This document shows, in pieces, positions 10,281 to 21,704 of a stretch of 64,000 nt of DNA. The number at the start of each line of letters is the position of its first letter. Positions within the stretch are counted from its first letter, which is position 1. The position numbers were made by a program, and so were the translations under genes. This stretch comes from Posidonia oceanica (lineage: Eukaryota; Streptophyta; Magnoliopsida; Alismatales; Posidoniaceae), in the NCBI GenBank assembly GCA_037176725.1, contig JAZBRS010000011.1:7192001-7256000 (forward strand), read 5' to 3'. The notes below the pieces were generated by a model. That model was not told the origin of the DNA. It ran no database searches and saw only the letters and a program-made list of their open reading frames with translations.

Positions 10281-11526
10281 TCACTCCATATTTTCAAACT
10301 ATAGCTTGTTTGCATGCCTGTCTAGCCTTGCATTCTAAACCCTGCATGTTTTCAAAATTGCATCTAGGTCCTTTTGCCTAGTTTCTTTATGCTTACATCC
10401 TGCCTTGCATTTTAAATTCAACAGTTACGTCTAATTGCATGTTAGTCCTAAAATCCACTGTTGTTTGCTTAGCTGCTTCTTTTCCATTGCATTTAAGTCC
10501 CACATGTTTTTAAAACAGCATGTAGGTGCTTTATTTGCCTTATTGCATGCCTGCCTTTTGTTTAGCATTGCATTTGGCCTTGTTGGACCCTTACTCTGCT
10601 GCATCTACATTTTTACATGCATTTATTCTGTTGCAATGCATTTTGCCATGTTATTGCATGTAGGCCCCTATAGTTTCACTTAAATGCATTTAGGTCCCTA
10701 CCTTTGCATTTTGCATGCATAGTATCCTCATATCATTGCACATCGCACCCTTGCACCTGTTTGAGCATTGTTAGCCTCATTGCATGTAGGACACCCTACA
10801 TTGCACACACATAGGGGTAATTTGCACTTAGACCCCCACTTAGATCACTTTTTCTGGCCCTTGAGCCATCTGACTTGAAACTTGAATAACTTTTGATCGG
10901 ACCGTTGGATTTTCACGATCTAACTATGCAGGTCTTCCTGGTTGAATGATCTTTCATTCTAACCAAAGTTATTTCAGATCAGGCCTCAGATCTTCAAGAT
11001 AAGTCCATCTGAATCACTACTTGCCTTGTTTTCGCACCCTGTTTTATCATGTAGATTAGGATTTTTCACCCTTGTTTTCTTTCCCCTTTGCTTGTTTTAC
11101 ACTTGCATCGTGTGGTTTTGCTTGGCTTTTCCACCTTTGTTTTCTTTCCCCTTTGCTTGTTGCACACTTGCATTGCATGGTGTTTGCTCGGCGTTTTGTT
11201 TTATTGCCTGCATTTGCATTAGGGTAGTGATGCTTACTGTCTGGAGTTCTCACGGACCAGGGTTCGCCCGGTTCGGAACACAGGCAGCGTTGCTGAGCAC
11301 ATAGGCTGCACGTTTACTTTTTCTCATGCATCACAGCATTTAAAGTATGCACTTGGGCATGTTACCATAGCATACATGGCATTTAAGCATTCAGGCATGC
11401 ATTTTAGCAAGCATAGCATGGCATTAGCATTACTCGTCCCTTGGACGTGCAGTTAGGCATTCATTGCCGACATCCTGTAAATGCGAGCGAGAATAGCCAA
11501 GAAAGACTGATTCCTTGGGCATGTCG

Positions 11527-11570
11527 GGAGTGCCTAACACCTTCCCCGCATGTAACAGGAGTCCTTACCC
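11527..11570 (+). promoter_or_regulatory. Block conserved among four Tat LTRs (element A copy)
   Basis: GTGCCTAACACCTTCC, 4-6 bases, then GTAACAGGAGTCCTTACC. The same block is found at 43499-43543, 58805-58846 and, on the minus strand, 14000-14045, always about 120-180 bases before the primer-site look-alike. Much of the rest of these LTRs has diverged, so the block is probably functional, perhaps for RNA 3'-end formation or packaging; that role is inference. Confidence 0.6.
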
Positions 11571-11824
11571 TTTCTCTGGACCTGCAATGACCGTTTTGCC
11601 CTTGTCCTTGGCACGAGTCATCTTTCTTTGCATAACATTGCATTCATTTGCGTGTTTTCTTGCATTCACCTGGTTTTGCTCGTCTTCCGATTTAATAGAC
11701 TAGGTGGCGACTCCGTTTTCTTTATCTTTTTGTTTTCCGCAGCTTCTCTGTGAATACCTCTCCCTATCTGGACCCTTGTCAGTTCGGATCTCCTTTTAAA
11801 TAAGGGTGGGATCAGGCAATCACA

Positions 11825-12705
11825 ATGGCTCTTACTCCTTTTTACAGATTTTGTAATAGTTGGGGTTGAGTTAGTTGCCAAGGGATTTAAACAGTTGCCT
11901 CCTGTTAGAGAATCCAAAAATTTATCTTCACTGTATCCTTCCAATAATCTTTCCTCCTACACATTGGGTTGTAGCCATTTGTTCTTCCTTAGTGAATTAT
12001 ATACCACCACCAAACCTTGATATTGTAGGGGCACTTTTTGAATAACATCCCTCTGAAAGTCAACTAGAACCATAGTTTTAATCCTCTAAATCTTCTCCAA
12101 ATAATTAGCACAGATATCCTTGTAGTGTCCTAGAATCCCACAGTATGTACAAGCCATACCCAACTTCTCATAAGAAATATCCACATGGGAAATTTTGCCA
12201 GAAGGGAATCTAATTGACAATTTCCTTACAAGTGGTTTAGAAGTATCAATAGCAATTCTCGCCCTTGCATAAGATTTCCATTTACGCAAATCATCCACTC
12301 TTTCATGGTTTAGAACACCTATTTGGGAATTGATTTTACAAATAGTTTTCCAAGTGTGAACTTCCCAATGAACCCCAACAATCCTTGTCCATGTTTGTAC
12401 TACATCCAAATGAAACTCTTCAATACTAAGCTTGAGGTCTTACTTTTTAGCATTAATTGTGGAATCTTCCACAATCCAATGATTTTGTTCAACCACAAAG
12501 CTAACATCTCTAGTTGTAGGACGAATTACCAACTAGATGAAATCCGAAATCTTTGAAAATATGATATTTGCACATTCCATGCCATATTCAGTTTTTCTTG
12601 TAGAAATGTTGGTTTTGAAGGAACATTACAAATAGCCTTGAAAATAACTTCTTTCTTGACTTCATCAGGATGAACAAGATCTTCAAGTGATAGATTGATA
12701 GTTTG
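11825..12705 (-). pseudogene. LINE ORF1-like fragment with CCHC zinc knuckle
   Basis: Minus-strand reading gives a worn protein. The part from about 12705 to 12526 resembles the DUF4283-type N-terminal domain of plant LINE ORF1 and related proteins (SLEDLVHPDE and NVPSKPTFL regions). The part 12409-12086 has the PLVRKLSIRFPSG stretch, then YEKLGMACTYCGILGHYKD, where the C-x2-C-x4-H-x4-C zinc knuckle is intact. Coding-like sequence continues to 11830, up to the end of the element A LTR. Its upstream edge at 12705 is cut by an LTR. Frameshifts and stops are present. It could instead be a fragment of a host zinc-knuckle protein of the same family. Confidence 0.6.
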
Positions 12706-13730
12706 TGTCACGACCCCCATCGCGACAATAAAATTCCAAAACACAACTAAAGCTATTTTAAAATAAAGAGCTCAATAATTAAATGCAAAGAAATTAAATA
12801 AATAATTAAACTGAACAAGCATTAAACTCTACCCAAGACCTGTAGTGTGAGGCTACATGACTCCTTCTATATGCACTAGAATGGACTGCTACTCTAAAAA
12901 AAAATCTGTACCTACAAGAAAAACATTAAAAACACACATGAGTGATATCTAATAGTCACTCAACACACCTCTACCATCTAACAAAACCACAAACCAGGAA
13001 ACTGGAGCTGCTAAATATTTAGCTCCCAAACTCACGTGGTGACCTCATGAGGTAGCACCAGAACTGAAATCCTGCATAAAACTACAACACGACAATCTAC
13101 TATTGTTAAACAAGCATAAAACTTTTAAATATGCCTTTTCACAAACTTTTCTTTTTTCAAACCAAAACCACATGCACATTTGAAACTTCTTTAAAACATG
13201 CATACTTGAAATGACTACTCAGCATCAAATCAAGTCCACTGCATCCACAAAACCACACACACACTGTTCAAAACCATTCGTGTTGCCCGACACCAAGCAA
13301 CTGACACTAGCCACAAGCAGCTACCAAGGCACACTGCACTGTCACGATCGAACCACCCTATGTAGGAGCTTCCCTGCCTTGGGTTCGTACTCTAAGAACC
13401 CTTATCTGTCCATACAGGACACACACACACATAGGGTTCGCCCTCTCGGCATCCTTGGGACTATTGCACTCGACCATCCAGAGGACTTTTCCACCTCCTA
13501 GTCCCATTAGTCTAACTCCCTGGACCTCAACCCATTATCTTGCTCACGACCATCTAGCGGTATCAATCATTCTTGGTTTGTCAGCATGATCCTTCAGCGT
13601 ATTGGTCCCAGATCTCATCTTCGATCTCTTGGTCATATAGACCTCAACCTCGGCCACTCAATCTCCTCTAAAACCACAGAAATCCTTCTCCAAATCCTTT
13701 TCAAAACTCATGCATTTCTTTCTATGGCCA
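12706..13730 (-). repeat. Family C gypsy LTR, minus strand, partial
   Basis: The plus strand starts TGTCACGACCCCC at 12706, the reverse complement of an LTR ending GGGGGTCGTGACA, like the ..GGGGGTCGTTACA end of the full family C LTR at 21691. The reverse complement of 13200-13730 matches 20150-20760 and 54180-54910 in order (the GACCAAGAGG, GGTTCTTAGA.TACGAAC and GTGTCAGTTGCTTGG blocks). Its start is lost at the junction with the Tat LTR at 13735. It interrupts the LINE ORF1-like sequence at 12705. Confidence 0.65.
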
Positions 13731-13734
13731 TGTG

Positions 13735-15473
13735 TGTGGCAAGGGGAAAAACCCGACGGCACATGGGACACAACCATGCACGCCTAAAGGCCATGGAAAG
13801 GGTGGTGTCTCCAAGGAGAGTCTCAACTCGAAAACACCAAGCGAATGAAAAAGAAAAGGATAATGAAGGAGTCGCTACCTAGTATACTTAAAAAGGGAGA
13901 TGAGGAAAACCATATGTAAGTATTAAGGAAAACAAAGAAACAAAAGTGCAACACTCCAATGCTAATGGTCAAAACACACAAGGTCGTCGTGGGCAAAGAA
14001 AGGCTAAGAACTCTTGTTACGCATGGGGAAGATGCTAGGCACCCCCATATGCTCGACAATGTCGGTCTCCCTGTTTCAACCATTCGTGTGTGTGGCAAAA
14101 GGAATAAGCAAGAACAACAAGGATGGATGCCAAGTGATGAATGTGAGATGCCATGCTCGTACAAGTATACATGCAGAAGGAGAAATGCAGTTGTGGAAAA
14201 CCAAAGCCAAACAAACAATCAATGTGTATGGTGCTCCACTGTGATTGTGAAATATGGGCCAGGGGACCACACTGGGAATCCCTGCAAGCAACCTATGTTG
14301 GAGACTCATGCCCACCCAACTTGCCCAGAAGCTCTGTTCTAGCTTCGGCTGTCGTTGGTCATTGCATACACACCCACTAAAAACCAAACTCAAGAGGCAA
14401 CATGAAGCATTCAAGGATGACGAGAATCAATGTAGTAAAAACAACATGATTGAAAGCATAATGAGTTGCAAATGCATCAACACAAAACCCAAACAGCTAA
14501 CCCATCTCCTTCATTCATGGTATGCTTGGGTCATGCCTCCACATTTCTTATGGATGACCAGACTACATGAGTCCTAAGGCATTGACCACTTCAGGCATAC
14601 TCTAAGGATGATTGGGAAGGAAAAGAAGTTGAAAGGCAAGAGGCTACAAGCTCATTGTAGCGGCAACCAAAGCAAGAAACGACTGAACCCATAAACTGCA
14701 ACAAGCTAAAACTAGCATAATTCGACCAAAATCAGGCAAACCATGGTCATCCAGGGGAGATGGAAGATTTCAATGCGAGAGGAGGAAGGGAGGCTTATGC
14801 TATTGGGTGGATGTACCTATTTGTCTATGACACAATGAATGTGCTCCTCCAACGTGCGGCAGCAGTTGGCTATAGGTCTCCTCCAACGTGTGGTCTCTGC
14901 TCCATGGGCTGCATCGAGGCTAGTGTGAGGGTGTGGGAGAACTACAATGGAGGATGACTCTCACTTACAGGCAGTGCTCACTCTTCTTGCTCTCACTCAT
15001 AGGGGTCACTTGGGCTGGGTGTCGAGGACGAGGTGGCCAGCGGAAGCTCAAGGTCTGAGCTGGGGATGCTTGGTTGGAAGGAGAGAGAGCTCGTTCTGTG
15101 AGGACATTGGTATTTTATAGAGGCTGTGAATGTATAACAACTATTGGATGCTAACTGAATTTGAGATGGTTTGCTGTGATTTGATTTTAAGGATTGGATT
15201 GGGTTTTGTAGGTTTTGAGAGGGGTATGATGATGTAAACACATCAAGCAACAACCTCAGATCCATAACAACCAATGGTAAGCCTTGAAATGCACGTCAAA
15301 AAGTGATTGGTCATGTCTACCCTCTTGCAGCAGAAACTGGGCCAGAGCTTCACGCGAGGAATCTATGCTTGTGACCTGCATTGGCTGGTCATGCTGAGAA
15401 GGTGCGCCTAGGAGACACGCCTGTTGTCTGTGCTAATCAGCCATGCCTGATCATTGTAAATCCCGTTTCTACA
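13735..15473 (-). mobile_element. Tat-type LTR without internal region, minus strand
   Basis: On the minus strand it starts TGTAGAAACGGG (15473) and ends CCCTTGCCACA (13735), 1.74 kb. It shares with the solo LTR at 42013 the GGTTATGGATCTRAGG, ATCATACCCCTC and AAAACCCAATCCAA blocks. It has a TATA box (CTATAAAA, reverse complement of 15113-15120), a donor-like GTAAGT at 14968-14963, the conserved LTR block (14045-14000) and the primer-site look-alike (13877-13865). No primer site or gag adjoins. Flanks ATGTG and GATCC do not form a target duplication, so a rearrangement or edge error is possible. Confidence 0.7.
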
Positions 15474-15524
15474 GATCCATGGCTTGTGCTTGACTGTTTG
15501 GACTAAAGGGTTGGTTGGGTGTTA
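15474..15524. other. Short junction of unknown origin
   Basis: About 50 bases between the minus-strand Tat LTR and the start of clear homology to the plus-strand family C LTR end. Nothing recognisable. Confidence 0.3.
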
Positions 15525-15683
15525 GGTAGTGGTTCTTGGATAGGCTTGCTAATTTTATTTATTTGTTTCTACTTTATTGTAATTATGAGAATTTAGTTCT
15601 ACAGTTCATAAATGTTAATAAAAAGATTAAAAAAATGAAAAATTGTAGCTAGTTTGAGTGGTAGCGACTTGGGGGTCATTACA
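15525..15683 (+). repeat. 3' end of the first family C LTR
   Basis: Matches the end of the full LTR from about GGTTCT..GCTA.TTTTATTTATTTG through TTAATAAAAAGATTAAAAAAATG to GACTTGGGGGTCATTACA at 15683. Upstream of 15525 the homology is lost. Confidence 0.8.
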
Positions 15684-15685
15684 GT

Positions 15686-15698
15686 TGGTATCAGAGCA
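15686..15698 (+). promoter_or_regulatory. Primer-binding site (initiator Met tRNA), family C copy 1
   Basis: TGGTATCAGAGCA, the standard complement of the initiator Met tRNA 3' end, two bases after the LTR end. Confidence 0.9.
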
Positions 15699-18009
15699 CT
15701 AGGTTCAGTAGGAACACTAGCCTAAGGATGTCTGGTCAGGTGACTCCATAGATTTGCATTCATGCATACCTGTACTTTGATTATATTGATTTTCTAGATT
15801 TTCTGGCTTGCAATGTTGAGAAGTGTCTTTGGCACTTGCTCCATTCTTGGCGAGGATGATGTTTGAAGCGCCACATGGAACCTAGGAGTGACAATCTGCT
15901 CGTTTGAGGAAGTAGACGCCCACTCCTTATTAGAAGGTTTCCAGTGGTGGGATTTCGAGATCGCCGTTTGGTTGGAGCTGCTTTGAGGGAGTAGTTGGAG
16001 CACGAAGCTGCGTTCGCTCACTTGGAGGGGTCTGCTTGAGCTCTTCAACTCCGTGGAGCGGGGTGTTTGGTGCTGCTCAATAGTCTTGTGTGGTTTAGGT
16101 ACCGTGTTGCCTGTGGGAGTGGTGGCAGATGTTTTCTGGGCAAGACTCGATGCTGGCATGCAGGGTAGAAGACCATGTTGGGTATGAGGCCAAATGAGTC
16201 ATGCTGCTTGAGTGTGCATGTTTGCTGTGCCTACTGATCTAGCTAGTGTGCTACGGTTGCAGAAAGGCAGAGGAAGTATTACTACTAATGCTTGATGGAT
16301 TTTGTGGTGTGGTGCCTTACTCCATTAAGGGGGTTAGACACTCCACGTTAGCCGACTAGAGGACGTGTTTTCTTTGCCACCATCCGTGGTTGGGCTGTTT
16401 TGGTGTTTGTCGTGGAGGGAGAGGTGCAGTGAGTGTCTGCCTCTTGTGTGACCTCCATGTTTGTTGTTGTTTGCTATTGTTTGCTTTGTTATTGGTGCGG
16501 AGGATGCCTGGAGTTTCATCCTCCTATTGTCACATCTGGGTGAAGCATGAGACTTCCCAGATGTGTGTTGTTGCTTTTGGGTGACTCTGGTGGGTTCCCA
16601 GATTGTGTGTTGCTGTTCTAGATATTCTTTTTGAGGATAGAGTTATCTGGGAGGTGTTGCGCGTTTGAGTCGCGCATTTGTGTGGCGTGGGTGTGTCGCG
16701 CGTTTTGTTTGTTTTGGGGCTTGCCGTGGAGTGGCATAGCCCAGTGTATTGTTTGTTGCGTGTTGTTTTGGAGTGTCCTGTTCGGATACCAGTTTGGTTT
16801 CGTTTGCTTCTGGTTCAAATGGCTTAGTGCCATTCGAGCGGTGGAGATTCTTTCTCCGATGTTTTCTTTTGGGGTATCCTGGTTGGATGCTCGGTTTGGC
16901 TTCTTGTTTGTTGGTGGGTCGAATGGTGTGGTGTTGTTCGATTTGTGCAGATCTTCTCTCCTTTGGTCCTTTTGGGGTTTTTGCAGCGAAGATGGGGTGA
17001 GTCAGTGGTGTTGGCCCCCGTCTCGTCTGTTAGCGCCGTTGGTCGAGTTGCTGGGTGTGATCCAAGGTGTTTCCTCCGACTTGTTGTCTCCTGGTTTGGG
17101 TGAACTATTCTCGAGGATCTAGTAGAGGCATCTCCAAGATAGTGGCACCATGGACAGGATTGCCAGAAGAAGGAACAACTCGGTTTGGTTTGGACCTTGT
17201 TGTTGGGAGTTGTTTTGAGTTCGAGACTCATTCGAGTATGACTTCCAAGTGGTCCTTACCATTAGTGGTGGTTGTTTCACTTGGAACAGTGATTCTTGTG
17301 GCCTTGGGTTGGGTTAAGTTCCTGTTGCAATGAGGCAACGTGGTGGTTTGTGATTCTTGTCAATCATGGAATCACAAGTGGAACTATCTAACCCATGTGA
17401 TTTGTGTTGGCCATAGTGGTGGTTGCGCTCTTGATCGGGTGGATTGTCGGTCTAGGAAGCAGTTCCTAGAGACAGATAGCACTTGGTTAGCTGATCTGTC
17501 GACACACTACAGATCCAGGAAGAGCTTTGCCGTGACTCAGTGATTGGATTCTCTCATGCCAAGGATTGAAAGAGATATTCTTGGAGAGATGAGAGATGTT
17601 ACTGAGCATGTGGTGTGGAGTTTGATAGGTTGCTGGCCCGGTTGAGCATCAAAGTGGCGCTGCGGATGCTGGTAGGATCTGGTTGCACCTGGTCATCCCT
17701 GTGTTTTGCGTGTCTACCAGAGTGGTTCAAGGTGCTTCATGACTCTGGAAGACACTATTTTGGAGCCTTTGAGTAGAGATTTTGTGACCATTGAGTAGAG
17801 GTTTTGGTGGGGTTTAGACTCTAGGTGGGCTAAGTCCTTGGTGTCGCTCTGATTCTTGATGGGATGAGATGGCTCGTGGAGCACAGATTTCTTCTGCTGA
17901 TTCCGAGCTATGGGTGGCACCGATGTGCTGGTGGTTTGGGGTCGTGAGTTAGACATCCGAGTTTGGTACCCATAGTCTTTCGCCTTCTGGATTTCGAGGG
18001 CGAAATTCC
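15699..18009 (+). other. Internal domain 1 of the family C array, no pol
   Basis: About 2.3 kb. No gag or pol motif was found in the plus frames. Plus open frame 16631-17122 (163 residues) is Trp/Cys/Phe-rich with a diverged direct repeat of about 105 bases near 16764-16985 (TTTTGGRGTRTCCTG and TCTTCTCTCC-like blocks). Open frames at 15794-16159 and 16824-17231 on the minus strand are also kept in internal domain 2, but the two internals are recent copies, so openness is weak evidence. I read it as a pol-deleted, non-autonomous derivative. Compared with internal domain 2 it has an extra 470 bases or so at about 17395-17862. Confidence 0.6.
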
Positions 18010-18025
18010 TTTAAGGGGGTTTGGA
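18010..18025 (+). promoter_or_regulatory. Polypurine tract, family C copy 1
   Basis: TTTAAGGGGGTTTGGA directly before TGTAACGACC, preceded by TTCGAGGGCGAAATTCC, a block typical of the pol end in Tekay/Del-type elements. Confidence 0.75.
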
Positions 18026-21000
18026 TGTAACGACCCAGATTTTAGGCTACCTTTTAATCCAGATATTTTATTTAGAATTCTAGGGTATTGAATGTTGGGT
18101 GCAATGCGTTTAACATTAAACGCAAGATTCACAGTGTTCTACACCCATGTTCTTGATTTCTGGAGTGTTGAACACAGGGTTTCACGCGTCTTACGTTGTA
18201 CGCATGGAAGCCCGCATTTAACACTTGCAACTCTCTTGTTGAACGTGTGCATGCCTGCATTCTATGTTGAACGTGTGGTCAGTCACGTACAACGCTCTGA
18301 GTTTGTATCCATAAGATTCTACCGCCTATATATGGTGCTTGGAGGGGTTTTCACGCAAAGCTTTTTTCCCTACTTCCTCCTCTCCTTCCCCTGGCCTGGT
18401 GTGATGGTTCTCGTGGTTCCAGGGCATGTATGGGACCTTGGGAGAGAGAGATAGAGAGAATGGTATGGTTTAGCTTTGCCACTCTCTCCTTCTTCTCTTC
18501 TTCCTTCCTTTATCTCAGTGCTCCACTGACTTCTTGGGATTCTGTGGTTGTACGAATGGCTAGAGAGGCTCAGTGGAAATTTTGGAAGGAAGCATGCAAG
18601 GATTGGAGCTCAGATTGCAAGGAGATTGACATCCTTCTTGGGTGCAAGCTACACACCCTTTAGGAGTAATTTCATAATGTTTTGTGGTTGAATTCTTGGT
18701 GAATTTTAGTGTGCTAGATGCCCCTTTGTCTATGTATGATGGTTGCATGGTTTTTGGAGGGGACGTGCATGATTTGTGGGGGGGGGGGGGGAGTTTTGGA
18801 TGCATGTGTGTTGTCAATGTGTTGAACGTGTGCTCTAGCACGTTCAATGTAGAACGCTCAGATTGCTGTGTTCTACGGTGCTGCTCTGTTTCCCCCTTGC
18901 TTTGGAGAGTTTAGTTGATTCTTAGTTGTGATTAATGTTGCATGCAGTAGATAATATGTGTAGCCTTGTTACATTTTTGGATTTCTTGGCTTAATTGGAG
19001 TAGATGCATGCAAGATTGGATTGGGGTTTTGTTTAGAATCTGGGCTCAGAGTGTTAAACGCAGCCCTGGCTACATTTAACGTTGAAAGCTAGGTTCCCAA
19101 CGTTCATCGCCCCAAGTTGGTCTGGCACGCTTAACTTTAGGATTTTAATTGGATATTGGGGAGTTGATAATGGATGGCATGTATTGTTGATCATGTTTAT
19201 TAATAATAACATTGATTCCTTAGTGCATGATTAGTGTTGGATTAATTTTAGAGTGGTTTTAATGGAGGGTATGGATCTAGGGTGTTGAACGCAGGCTTTC
19301 CAGCGTTCAACGTTGGATGCAAGTTTCCCTGCGTTCAACACTTGGAGTTGCCTTCATGGGGAAGTTTTGCATTTTAGCCCCTCATGTTTAAGGAATCTAC
19401 ATTTCTGTCCCTGAGTTTAGCAGACAGTGTTGTTTAGTCCTTGAGCTTTATGGAACCTACTTTTCAGTCCCTAGCTTTAGGATTAAATTACTTTTCAATC
19501 CCTAGTTTTTATGTAGATTGCATGTGGGTCCTTAATGGCTTGTTTATGGTGGTTTTTAGTATGTTTAGTGTTATAGTATCCCTATAGGTAATTATGGCAT
19601 AACGATGATTAGGAAAATCATTAGATTGATTCCAAGGAATGCCTAAAATGAATTAGCAAGATTTCATTGGTGTTGTAGTTAATGTAAAAGACTATACAAC
19701 TTAGGAATACTAACCTTTCCCCTAAATGGTTTAGATAAACAATAGGGACCATGTTTTAGCCCTCATGACAAGATCTTGGTCTAGTTCTGGTGTGGTGCAC
19801 TGAATGGTGAATTTTGTGGCAATGTTTGGGTGTTTGACACTGAGCTGGTTGTGTCTTTAGGAAGACACACGCCAGTCGACGTCTTATGCTTTGGCACCTG
19901 GACTTAGTGTTCTGGGTGCAGTTTGTGTGCATGTTCGGTCTTGTAAGTACATTAGGACATCGGGATCGGTGCTTTGTTTTCAGGGTGGTGTGTCTAGGGT
20001 AAACTTTACGCCCAAAAGGTGCCTTTGTTTCCCTTTTTTGTTGTGTTTTGAGTAGTGCTTTTTGTTCATGATTTTCGTACCGCATTTGGCATGGTGATTT
20101 GTGGTGTTTTTGAGACATCATTTAATTGGTTTCGAAATGGTTTTCAAAAGATATTTTGGAAAGGAAATGCATCAGTTTGCAAAGGTTTTGGAAAGAGTTT
20201 TCTGATTGTGGTGAGACCAAGAGGTTGCAGGCAAGTGTTCGTTGGATCCTTGAGGTATGATAGTCCTGGATCATCGTTCACGAGGCTGAGGCTGAGGTCT
20301 GTGGGTCGAGGTGCCGTTCGGACCTAGAGGTATGACAGTCCGGTTGCTTCGGGTGCTGAGACCAAGGGTACTGTCCATACCTGGTGGTATCGTGGCAATG
20401 GACACAGGAGGTATGAAACTCCTGCGTAGCTAAGCGTGATACCCTAGTTGTTACGGGTACCGTGACTGGTAGGTACTGACTGAGCCTCAGGGGTTTGGAG
20501 CACTGTGTTAGGACACCAAGAGGGCGTACCTAGTGGGTGTTTAGCTAGTGCAGGTAGAGCACGTGCCCCGTTTCTGGTGATGTCCTGAGAGACAGGACTG
20601 GCTTTCCTGGTGTGTGGTTAGCCGTTGGAGGGTCCTTCAAGTGCAGAGGGACGCCGGGACAGACAGACCCCGACAAGGTGGTTGCCCGTGGCAGTGCAGA
20701 CATCGTTGGTCGAGCTTCGGTGGACTAGTTGTGGCCAGTGTTGGTTGCTTGGGCCCGAGTGACATGACACATTTGTTTGTGTGGTTGTTTGTGGTTGTGG
20801 CTGCGCCAGTGGGGCGCGGGGCCTGCGCTAGTGAGGCACTGTAGTTTTACTGTGTCCTGATTTAGGAAATCAAGCTCTAGTCTAGAGTAGACCGCGTTTG
20901 CTAAGCGATGGCTCGTGGTTGGCTCTGGTCTAGAGTAAACTGTGTGTTTTGTTGAGCAGTGTCTCAGTGTTGGCTTTTGGTTTTGGTTGCACCTATGTGG

Positions 21001-21691
21001 CGTTATGATTTGGCCAATGTGGCTCTATTTTCGGCTTTAGTGCTTGCTGTGTTGCGTGTTCTAGATGCAATTGAGAGTATTCAGACACCGTTGGCTGTCT
21101 GATCTGCACAGAGAGTGCACGGGGTCAGACCATGTGTGTTTTGTGTGGTTTTGGACGTGATCTGGCAAGAGCAGCCATTTCAAGTGTGCAAAATGGTTTT
21201 TGAAAGAATAGGCATATGGTTTTGAAAGGAAAAAGAGAAAAGAATGGTTTAAAAGGCATGTTTTAATAGTTTTATTGCTTGCTGGCAATAGGAAATTGCC
21301 TTGGTGTGGTTTTACGGCATCCAGGTGAGATGCCGAAGCTCAGTGGCTTGTGGCGTAGTTACGCCTAGTTCCTCGGCGTTACTGTCGAGTTGGTTGTGTG
21401 TGCTTTGGAGGGGTGTGTGCTGGGTGACCAATTTGAGTAGTCAATCATGTGTACTTTGCTTTGATGTTTTCACAAGAGCAGGATAGGAGTGGCTATTGCT
21501 AGTGCACATAGGAGGGTGTCACACTACCACACTACAAGGGTTCTGGGTAAGTGAGCTAGTTTTATTTATTTGTTTCTTCTTTATTGTAATTGTGAGAATC
21601 TAGTTCTGTAGTTCATAAATGTTAATAAAAAGATTAAAAAAAATGAAAAATTGTAGCTAGTTTGAGTGGTAGCGACTTGGGGGTCGTTACA
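18026..21691 (+). repeat. Complete family C LTR (3.67 kb)
   Basis: TGTAACGACCCAG..GGGGGTCGTTACA, bounded by a purine tract and a primer site. It has a TATA box, CTATATATGG, at 18326-18335 followed by a C/T-rich leader with TTCCTCCTCTCCTTCCCC. The first 1.4 kb are full of palindromic GTTGAACG/CGTTCAAC words. A run of 14 G occurs at 18778-18791. The part 19390-19540 repeats short 'TTTAGTCCTTGAG'/'CAGTCCCTAG' phrases. The part 20100-21000 matches the other family C-like LTRs at 13200-13730 (minus) and 54180-54910. Open frames inside have no family features. Confidence 0.85.
18106..19341 (+). repeat. Palindromic GTTGAACG/CGTTCAAC words in the family C LTR
   Basis: About a dozen copies in both orientations. 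Examples: GCGTTTAACATTAAACGC (18106-18123); TTGAACGTG at 18822-18830 with CACGTTCAA at 18839-18847; a perfect 14-base pair, GTGTTGAACGCAGG at 19282-19295 with CCTGCGTTCAACAC at 19328-19341. The partial LTR at 23611 repeats the first of them as GTTTAACGTTAAAC (23693-23706). Confidence 0.85.
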
Positions 21692-21693
21692 GT

Positions 21694-21704
21694 TGGTATC
21701 AGAG
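21694..21704 (+). promoter_or_regulatory. Primer-binding site (initiator Met tRNA), family C copy 2
   Basis: TGGTATCAGAG followed by AAA where copy 1 has CAC, so the last paired bases are lost. Two bases after the LTR end. Confidence 0.85.

Larger units (their letters stand above)
604..11824 (+). mobile_element. Element A: non-autonomous Tat/Ogre-type Ty3/gypsy retrotransposon
   Basis: The last 131 bases of the 5' LTR (604-734) repeat at 11700-11824 with about six substitutions and one 6-bp indel, which defines both LTR ends (..CAATCGCA and ..CAATCACA). A primer site follows the 5' LTR at 738 and a purine-rich tract precedes the 3' LTR at 8045. The 7.3 kb internal region has a degraded gag (1876-4346) and then about 3.7 kb with no protease, reverse transcriptase, RNase H or integrase motif in any frame. 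Gag homology and the TGTTGACACC LTR start fit the Tat/Ogre lineage. The gag-only plan resembles what has been called TR-GAG in plants. Right flank after 11824 is ATGGC; the left target duplication cannot be seen because the 5' LTR is cut. Confidence 0.8.
8045..11824 (+). repeat. 3' LTR of element A (3.78 kb)
   Basis: Starts TGTTGACACCCC after the purine tract and ends ..GGCAATCACA where homology with 604-734 stops. Inside: a C/T-rich run (8160-8480), a GC-rich leader-like part (8960-9100) ending in a donor-like CCACAG/GTAATG (9107), a second GC-rich part (9190-9560), a 91-bp tandem repeat (9655-10280), a block conserved with other Tat LTRs at 11527-11570 and a primer-site look-alike at 11703. 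No clear TATA box was found. The open frames in the GC-rich parts have no family features. Confidence 0.8.

Noticed and set aside
15794..16159. Minus-strand open frame also present at 21730-22167
   Set aside because: Ser/Thr/Gln-rich with no known domain; antisense to the element and kept only because the two internals are similar copies.
16631..17122. 163-residue open frame kept in both internal domains of family C (also 22718-23176)
   Set aside because: Low-complexity Trp/Cys/Phe-rich composition and an internal DNA repeat; both copies derive from a recent duplication, and minus frames at the same place are equally open. Not called as a gene.
18778..18791. Run of 14 G as a regulatory or G4 element
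   Set aside because: Homopolymer run in only one of two LTR copies (the other has GAGGGAG), so more likely slippage or a sequencing artefact.
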